DNA from: Kuafuiihalomonas sp964473255 | GTDB taxonomy: Bacteria; Myxococcota; Kuafuiibacteriia; Kuafuiibacteriales; Kuafuiibacteriaceae | Assembly: GCA_964473255.1 (NCBI GenBank) | Contig: CAYYOT010000005.1 | Location: forward strand, 1 to 64,000 | Direction: 5' to 3' | Length of the DNA: 64,000 nt | Shown: piece after piece, positions 58,857 through 64,000 of the stretch | Layout of the letters: every line of letters starts with the position of its first letter | How positions within the stretch are numbered: the stretch's first letter is position 1 | The notes under the pieces: model-generated | What the model was told of the DNA's origin: nothing | The model's input: only the letters and a program-made list of their open reading frames with translations | Databases searched by the model: none | Made by a program: the position numbers and the translations under genes

Positions 58857-60217
58857 GGTTTGATCTTGGGGAGCTTGGGTACCTTACGCGCCTCGATCTG
58901 CGGGGGAAAGCCATTCAGGCGGCGCCAGGCCTCGAACCCCAACGTGACGGTGTCGAGCAGCACCCAGCCTTTCGTTCGTACGCCCTGCCGAAGACGGCTG
59001 GCGTCCGGCCACGGCGCATCGTCATCCTTGGGCTCGACGAGGATCCGAAAGTTGCCCTTGCCGTCGTCGGTGGCGTCGATGAACGTGACGATGCCACCGA
59101 AGGTGCCGACCGAGGCCCCGGGCCAGCCGGCGAACTGGATCGCCGGCCATCCTTCGAACTGCAGCCGAACCTCGCGGTCAGGTCCGACCCAAGCGGCGTC
59201 GTTGCCGTCGAGCCACAGCTCGACCGCGCGGCGAGCCGTGTGGGGTACGATCACGGCCAAGGAGTCGCCCAGTTTCACCTGGGCCGGCCCTTCGAAGGCC
59301 AGGATCTTGAAAAGGCGTCCGGAACGAGGGGCCACGACGATCCGGTTTCCCATCCGCGCGATCTTTATCTCCTGTTCGGCGAGCTTCCCTCGCGCATCCT
59401 CTCGTTCACCTCGAACCTTCTCCATCTTCGAGCGGATGTCCTGGATCTTTGCATCGGTTTCCGACGCCTTCTGGATCCGGAGGACCCGAGCCGCATCGAC
59501 CCCTCGGCGGGCGGCGGCCACGTCGGCTCGGGCCGTCTGCCAATCGGCATCGGCCTTTTGCGCCGAGACCCCAGCCAGGTCGGAATCGCGCTGCGAAGCC
59601 AGGCCCTCGGCCGCCAGGCGCAGGATTCGGTCCCGCTGAAGAACCGCCGCCTGACGCTGCTTCTCCGCGGCCAAGAGCTTCTGCTCTGCAGCCCGGAGCT
59701 TCTGGACAGACTGGTCGACGTAGGCTTCCTGCGCCTCGATGGCGGAGGCGCGAAGCGACGTCAACGACGCGATCTGGCTTTCCATCGCGTTCAGCTGCTC
59801 GCCCTGAGCCTCGATCTTCGACACGAGCGCGTCGCGCTGGCTGATCAGCCGCTCGGTGAACTTCGGGTCGTTGTCCGCGATCTCGACCAGCGCTTGACCG
59901 GCCTCGATATCGTCGCCCTCGGTCACCAGCCAGCGAAGGACCCGTCCGCTGAGGGGCGACTCGAGGTCTTGGGAACGATCCGAAGGACCAAAGGCGATCA
60001 CTCGGCCCTGCCCAGAGACGGTCTGCACCCAGGGGACCAGGGTGAACGCCGCCGCCAAAAGGACGAGAATCAGCAGCATCACGGCGGCCATGCGCTTCGC
60101 CGACCGCGCCGGCGGAACCAGCCGGAACGCGGTCAGGTCGCGACGTACCCGACCGAGGCCGATCCGACGGCGGATGGTGACGTTCTCGCTGCGCGGGGGC
60201 ACGGGGACCGGCTTCAT
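58853..60217 (-). CDS. HlyD-family membrane fusion protein
   Basis: This 454-residue adaptor of a type I secretion-like system has a cytoplasmic Arg-rich N-terminus and one TM helix (~43-63, VMLLILVLLAAAFTLVP). A lipoyl half-motif follows (SPLSGRVLRWLVTEGDDIEAGQALVEI). A long coiled coil of ~160 residues leads to a second lipoyl half (VVAPRSGRLFKIL) and a membrane-proximal domain. ATG 60217 overlaps the ABC gene stop (ATGA) and gives a plausible N-terminus; an in-frame start at 60238 would add seven residues. It bridges the ABC protein at the inner membrane and the TolC-like channel. Confidence 0.9.
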   Translation of the reverse strand: MKPVPVPPRSENVTIRRRIGLGRVRRDLTAFRLVPPARSAKRMAAVMLLILVLLAAAFTLVPWVQTVSGQGRVIAFGPSDRSQDLESPLSGRVLRWLVTEGDDIEAGQALVEIADNDPKFTERLISQRDALVSKIEAQGEQLNAMESQIASLTSLRASAIEAQEAYVDQSVQKLRAAEQKLLAAEKQRQAAVLQRDRILRLAAEGLASQRDSDLAGVSAQKADADWQTARADVAAARRGVDAARVLRIQKASETDAKIQDIRSKMEKVRGEREDARGKLAEQEIKIARMGNRIVVAPRSGRLFKILAFEGPAQVKLGDSLAVIVPHTARRAVELWLDGNDAAWVGPDREVRLQFEGWPAIQFAGWPGASVGTFGGIVTFIDATDDGKGNFRILVEPKDDDAPWPDASRLRQGVRTKGWVLLDTVTLGFEAWRRLNGFPPQIEARKVPKLPKIKP

Positions 60218-62265
60218 AGCTTTATCTCTCGTACGCACAGCTCGGCGATGTCCGCCCGGCGGGTTGCAACGATGATGGTCGTCAAACCGCAGCGAGCCCG
60301 CAACCAGGTCAGGGTGGCGCGGGCATCGGTGGTCTCGAAGCTATCGAGCAGTCCGTCGATCACGATGACATCGGGCTGCCGGACCGCGGCCCGGAGCAGG
60401 TCCAGCTTATCACCTTCGACCTCGGAAAGCGGCTCGCCATCGGGCAAGAGCTGGGTATCGAGACCGTCGGGCCACGACTCGAGGGCGTCGCCCATGCCCA
60501 CGCTCTCCAGCACGGCGACCGCTTCACTCGGCGTCAGCTCCAAAGCCCCCAGCCGGAGGTGGTCGAGAACACTGCCAAACCAGCGGTCCGGCCGGCGGAC
60601 GAGCTCGACCCGATCGTAGAGCTCGGTGACCTCCATCGACTCCTGCGGGACGCCATCGACCCGGATCGTCCCTTCGGCCAGGAGGCGATGATCGAACAAC
60701 GCCTCGACCAGGGTACTCTTCCCGCTGCCGCTCGGTCCGAGAATGGCGACGTCATCCCCCCGAAGGATCCGGACGTCGATGGGCTGCTTCACGTGCCCGC
60801 GAACCGGGACGACGCCCTCGAAGTGGATCTCGGCTCCGTGCACTTCACGAGCCGGCTCGTACAGATCGCTCGGTCCGGCGGCGGAGGTCGAAACGTCGAG
60901 GAGCTGCGCGACTTTGTCGGCCGCCGCCACCAGGTCGTAAAACCCCTCAATGTGCTTGCCGGCCTTGGCGAACGACGCGACGACCAGCGTCACGATGATC
61001 TCGGCCGCTACGAGCTGACCCAGCGTGAGCTGGCCCTGCATGACCAGCCAACCGCCGACACCCAAGAGAGCAGCCGATGCGACCGCCTGCAGGCCGAGCC
61101 CCCCCGCCGTCTGACGCAAGACGATCTGAAAGTGCTCGTCGCGGTGGAGCAGGTAGGAGCGCGTGAGCTCGTCCAGCCGATCGCGAGCCACCTCGAACCC
61201 GTTCCGCGATCGAAACACCTCGGGACGCTCCGCCATGTGGTCGAGCCAGGCGGCGAGCTGATGCTTCTTTTTCGACTCGGTGGTGCTGGTCTTGATGCCG
61301 CCTCGGCCCATCAGCAGGACGATGATGACGAAGCTCAGGATCAGCAGGATGTCGAAGGCGAGGAGGATCGGATGATAGAAGCCGAGCAGGATGAGACCGA
61401 GGAACGCACTCAGCAACAGGTCGAGACCGTCCAGGAGCAAAAACGACAGGCTCTTGTGAATGATGAAGAGGTCGAAGAATCGATTGAAGAACGAAGCGCC
61501 CCCCTGTCGGTGGACCTCGTTCGCCGAATAGGGAATGCGACCGGCGAGGTCGGACGCCACCCGGACCAAAAGCCGGCGCTGCAGCCATTCAACCACCCGT
61601 ACTTCCAAGACTTTCAGCACCGCCTGGAGCCCGAGGGCCGCAGCGAGTGCGAGCACGAGGACGAGGAGCGGTTGGATCAAAGCCCCCAGGCGCAGCGTGC
61701 TGACCAGAGCCTGCACGCCGAGCGGGGTCGCCAGGGACAGTACACCGACGGCGAAGGCGTACAGAGCGACGACCTGAATGTCCCCTCGCTCGAAGCGAAG
61801 GAGCGTGCGGAGCCGCTGAAGCGGCTGGCCCTGCGGCATCGGCGGGTACCGCTCGAGGTCGACGACGAACGACGCCATCGGCCTCTCATCCTCCCCGACG
61901 CGCTTCCACTTTCCGTCCGGAGCGTCGTCGGTCATGACCCGCACCCGCCGCCCGGAACGCTCGACGAGGATCTCGTAGCCCGGGTCGGGGTCGCCGACGC
62001 CCACCCTTAGAATGGGGCGGGTCGGCGAGCAGATCGCCGCGAGCGTCGTTTCGTCGCCCTGCACCTCGTCGAGCTGGAACCCGAGACCGCGGAGGAGCCG
62101 CGCGACCCGCTGCCGGTCGTCGAAGTCGCCGTCCTCCAAACGACGGACCTCCCGGTCGACCTCGCCGGGCGAGAAGGTCCACGGCGAAAGGGTCGCCAGC
62201 CGCTCGGCAGCTCGAAACCCAAGTGATTCTCGGGCGATGAAAGCTGGATTGGCCCAGGAACTCAT
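60214..62265 (-). CDS. ABC transporter (type I secretion-like) with degenerate ATPase motifs
   Basis: This 683-residue ABC half-transporter has an N-terminal ~160-residue region that may be a degenerate peptidase-like or substrate-docking domain (no catalytic Cys-His seen). Six TM helices follow (~170-450), then a nucleotide-binding domain (~480-683). Walker A GPSGSGKST is intact. However, the signature reads LSEVEGDK instead of LSGGQ, Walker B is DVIVIDG with Gly in place of the catalytic Glu, and the H-loop is ATRRAD without His. Related degenerate exporters exist in other phyla, as I recall. ATG 62265 was chosen; the long upstream frame lacks homology. It is the first gene of the ABC-HlyD-TolC operon; no cargo gene is adjacent. 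Confidence 0.82.
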   Translation of the reverse strand: MSSWANPAFIARESLGFRAAERLATLSPWTFSPGEVDREVRRLEDGDFDDRQRVARLLRGLGFQLDEVQGDETTLAAICSPTRPILRVGVGDPDPGYEILVERSGRRVRVMTDDAPDGKWKRVGEDERPMASFVVDLERYPPMPQGQPLQRLRTLLRFERGDIQVVALYAFAVGVLSLATPLGVQALVSTLRLGALIQPLLVLVLALAAALGLQAVLKVLEVRVVEWLQRRLLVRVASDLAGRIPYSANEVHRQGGASFFNRFFDLFIIHKSLSFLLLDGLDLLLSAFLGLILLGFYHPILLAFDILLILSFVIIVLLMGRGGIKTSTTESKKKHQLAAWLDHMAERPEVFRSRNGFEVARDRLDELTRSYLLHRDEHFQIVLRQTAGGLGLQAVASAALLGVGGWLVMQGQLTLGQLVAAEIIVTLVVASFAKAGKHIEGFYDLVAAADKVAQLLDVSTSAAGPSDLYEPAREVHGAEIHFEGVVPVRGHVKQPIDVRILRGDDVAILGPSGSGKSTLVEALFDHRLLAEGTIRVDGVPQESMEVTELYDRVELVRRPDRWFGSVLDHLRLGALELTPSEAVAVLESVGMGDALESWPDGLDTQLLPDGEPLSEVEGDKLDLLRAAVRQPDVIVIDGLLDSFETTDARATLTWLRARCGLTTIIVATRRADIAELCVREIKL

Positions 62266-62289
62266 CGGCAAAGAGCCAAACGCCAGAAG

Positions 62290-62305
62290 TTTACACAAGC
62301 GTAAA
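62290..62305. promoter_or_regulatory. Inverted repeat in the ABC-operon/Kelch-gene intergenic region
   Basis: TTTAC and GTAAA are separated by six bases, within an AT-rich patch (62285-62335) unusual for this DNA. The patch lies 25-40 bases before the ABC start, where its promoter would be expected. It could be an operator or part of a promoter. Confidence 0.3.
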
Positions 62306-62377
62306 GTTTTATCGGTCCTTTTTGTCGTTTCGACTTCAGGGTGCCTGAACGTACCCGCTGCGCTACGCCGTTGAGGC

Positions 62378-63820
62378 ATGGCCCCCGCCCGACTCGGCCT
62401 CCTCTCGGACCTGATGGCCCTGGCCGCCCTGGCCGCTGCCTTCGCGTGCTCGGACGATGAAACCGACCCCGTGGTCCGGGCCGATGGGGGCGGCTCTAGG
62501 GACGCGGTGACCGACGCCGCCGCACCGGACGCCTCGGGTCCCGATGCGGGCGGGCCCGATGCGGAAGTGATCGACGCGGGCTCCGGAGCGCCGTGCGAGA
62601 CCATTGGAACCGCGCTGCTGCCCGGTCGCGCCCCGGAGCGCCGCGGCGATACGTCGCTGTCGGCCGACGAAACCTGCGGGCGTCTGTTCATGTTCAGCGG
62701 GGACAACGCCGTCCCCCAAAGCTGCAACACGCCTCCCTCGAAGTTCGTGAACGATCTGCACGTGTACGACACCTACCGGGAGGGCTGGTACGAGCTGTCG
62801 CCGAACGGTGACTGGACCGCCGAGCCTCCGACGGCTCCCATCCCCCGCGCCCGGCTGGCCACCACCTGGGATGAAGCGCGCGGCCGCCTCGTCGTGTTCG
62901 GCGGTCGCCATCGAACCACGGACGTCGGGGACTACGACTTCCCGTCCGACGTGTGGGCCTTTGCTCCGAAGACCAACGAGTGGTCCCTCCTGGCGCCGGA
63001 CGGCGCAGGCCCGGCGGGCCGCATGGGCATGACCCTTCACGCAGACCCGGCTCGCGACCGCATCATCGTCGTCTTCGGAGCGCGGGAGTTCGTCGGTCTC
63101 CTCTACGACGTCAGCCAAACCGACGATGTTTGGGCCTTCGACCTGTCGACCAACCAGTGGACCGAGCTGGCCGCCGATGCGTCGCCCTCGCCGCCGGCTC
63201 GCGTCTTCCACTACGCCGCGCTGGACACGAAGCGTCGCCGGCTCTGGGTCTTCTCCGGGTCGTCGGCCGACCCGTTCCGGCTCGACCCGCGGGTCCCCGA
63301 CGTCTTGGCCGACCTATGGTTTTTGGATCTGGAGACCGAGGCATGGTCGATCGTGGGCGCCAACCATCCGACCTCCCGCTTTCGCGGAACGATGGCCTAC
63401 GACGAGGTCCGGGACCAGCTCGTCTTGGTCGCGGGTCACGACAACACCGCTCTCGGTAACAACAGCGAAGTCTATACCTACGACATCGAGGACAACCGGT
63501 GGACGCTGGAGAGCGTCGGCGACATCTTGAACCCGGTGCCATCCTTCGACCCGGAACCCGGCCAGTGCAACTTCCCCGGTGACTTTGCCGTCCCGGATCT
63601 GGCCGGGCCGGAGCGACGGGAAGCCCACATGTTCACCCTCCTCGGGGATGAGGCCTACCTGTACGGGGGCCGAACCGACTGCGGGGTTGCCAACGATACC
63701 TGGCGTCTCAGTCTCGAGACTTTCGCCTGGGAAGAACTCAACCGATCCTTCTCGGGAATGACGTGTCCCCGAAACGGCCGCGACGACTGCGATGAGCCTT
63801 CCGTCAAGATGTGCGATTAA
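62378..63820 (+). CDS. Kelch-repeat lipoprotein
   Basis: This 480-residue exported lipoprotein (lipobox AAFAC, Cys24) is followed by an Asp/Ala/Gly/Pro-rich linker (~30-68). A Kelch-type beta-propeller (~75-450) follows: repeated blades of the form PxxRxxxxxxxDxxxxxxxxFGG...DVWAFxxxTNxW, for example GGRHRTT, DVWAFAPKTNEW and DVWAFDLSTNQW. Function is unknown; propellers of this kind bind carbohydrate or protein at the surface. The C-terminus has a Cys pair-rich tail. It is divergent from the ABC operon, 112 bases apart, and its end overlaps the next lipoprotein gene by 29 bases. Confidence 0.85.
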   Translation: MAPARLGLLSDLMALAALAAAFACSDDETDPVVRADGGGSRDAVTDAAAPDASGPDAGGPDAEVIDAGSGAPCETIGTALLPGRAPERRGDTSLSADETCGRLFMFSGDNAVPQSCNTPPSKFVNDLHVYDTYREGWYELSPNGDWTAEPPTAPIPRARLATTWDEARGRLVVFGGRHRTTDVGDYDFPSDVWAFAPKTNEWSLLAPDGAGPAGRMGMTLHADPARDRIIVVFGAREFVGLLYDVSQTDDVWAFDLSTNQWTELAADASPSPPARVFHYAALDTKRRRLWVFSGSSADPFRLDPRVPDVLADLWFLDLETEAWSIVGANHPTSRFRGTMAYDEVRDQLVLVAGHDNTALGNNSEVYTYDIEDNRWTLESVGDILNPVPSFDPEPGQCNFPGDFAVPDLAGPERREAHMFTLLGDEAYLYGGRTDCGVANDTWRLSLETFAWEELNRSFSGMTCPRNGRDDCDEPSVKMCD

Positions 63821-64000
63821 CTTCGGGCTCGTGGCATTGTCAGCGCCGTGGGCCTGCGGTGACTCGAGCGTCGACCCCCGTGGAGATGCTCAGTCCGCCG
63901 ATGTCCAGGTCGATGCCCGCTTCGTCGACGTCGGGTCCGTCGACGCCGGCCGGACCGACGGCGGCTCTGTGGGCCGACCTCGCCTCGACGTCGGTCTTGG
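63792..64000 (+). CDS. Lipoprotein, N-terminal part only
   Basis: An ATG at 63792 opens a frame that runs to the window end without a stop (about 69 codons). It reads MSLPSRCAINFGLVALSAPWACGDSS, a lipoprotein signal with Cys ~22. It then continues as an Asp/Val/Gly/Ala-rich linker (DVGSVDAGRTDGGS), the same style as the preceding Kelch lipoprotein. The functional domain lies beyond the window. It overlaps the Kelch gene by 29 bases in another frame. Confidence 0.6.
   Translation, partial: MSLPSRCAINFGLVALSAPWACGDSSVDPRGDAQSADVQVDARFVDVGSVDAGRTDGGSVGRPRLDVGL

Noticed and set aside
1..64000. tRNA, rRNA, CRISPR or insertion-sequence features
   Set aside because: None was recognised on either strand; no transposase-like protein or terminal inverted repeat pair was seen.

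Overview
The window is high-GC bacterial DNA with dense, often overlapping genes on both strands. Several traits point to Myxococcota (the former deltaproteobacterial myxobacteria). There are many secreted lipoproteins with Asp/Ala/Gly/Pro-rich linkers, and a GCGC-plus-helix-plus-Arg tail resembling MYXO-CTERM. There is also a nucleotide-carrier-like membrane protein of a type I recall from myxobacteria, and OmcA/MtrC-type cytochromes. The phylum is inferred; no rRNA or tRNA gene was seen.

Layout. At 1-1.2 kb a glycosyltransferase C-terminal fragment abuts a PntB C-terminal fragment head-to-head, which looks like a break or chimeric join. 1.3-7.9 kb holds housekeeping and metabolic genes: a delta-60 repeat lipoprotein, RtcA, a nitroreductase-DUF924 fusion, a POT transporter and a ureohydrolase. 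7.9-14.3 kb is a minus-strand operon: nucleotide-carrier-like protein, kinase-like lipoprotein, Omp85-like barrel, then a TPR histidine kinase with a degenerate ATPase domain. 14.5-17.6 kb is hypCDE plus an O-methyltransferase. 17.6-25.2 kb has two envelope proteins, a BCCT transporter and an RND permease/adaptor pair.

The centre of interest is 25.3-35.3 kb. Six tightly coupled plus-strand genes encode an apparently complete extracellular electron transfer route. They are a decahaem OmcA/MtrC-like surface cytochrome on a collagen-like stalk, a 13-haem lipoprotein, an outer-membrane barrel, a second 13-haem lipoprotein, a 25-haem lipoprotein, and a CbcL-like cytochrome c/b fusion that should oxidise quinol. 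Together they carry 72 c-type haem motifs. A near-consensus sigma-54 promoter lies 16 nt before the first start codon. A perfect sigma-54 element sits at exactly the same distance before hypC, so hydrogenase maturation and the haem conduit may be co-regulated.

35.4-43.9 kb carries a desaturase, two c-di-GMP/two-component signalling proteins, an SDR, a putatively surface-anchored protein and an L,D-transpeptidase. 43.9-55.2 kb has pirin, an MscS channel, an SGNH hydrolase, a beta-lactamase-fold lipoprotein, an apparently permuted flavoprotein-polyferredoxin and an exported oligoendopeptidase F. 55.2-57.4 kb has a DUF2256/DUF3253 protein, an SDR and a renalase-like flavoprotein. 57.4-62.3 kb is a type I secretion-like TolC/HlyD/ABC operon whose ABC ATPase has degenerate catalytic motifs. 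The window ends in a Kelch lipoprotein and the start of another lipoprotein.

No CRISPR array, insertion sequence, rRNA or tRNA gene was recognised. No gene-free stretch exceeds 300 bases.
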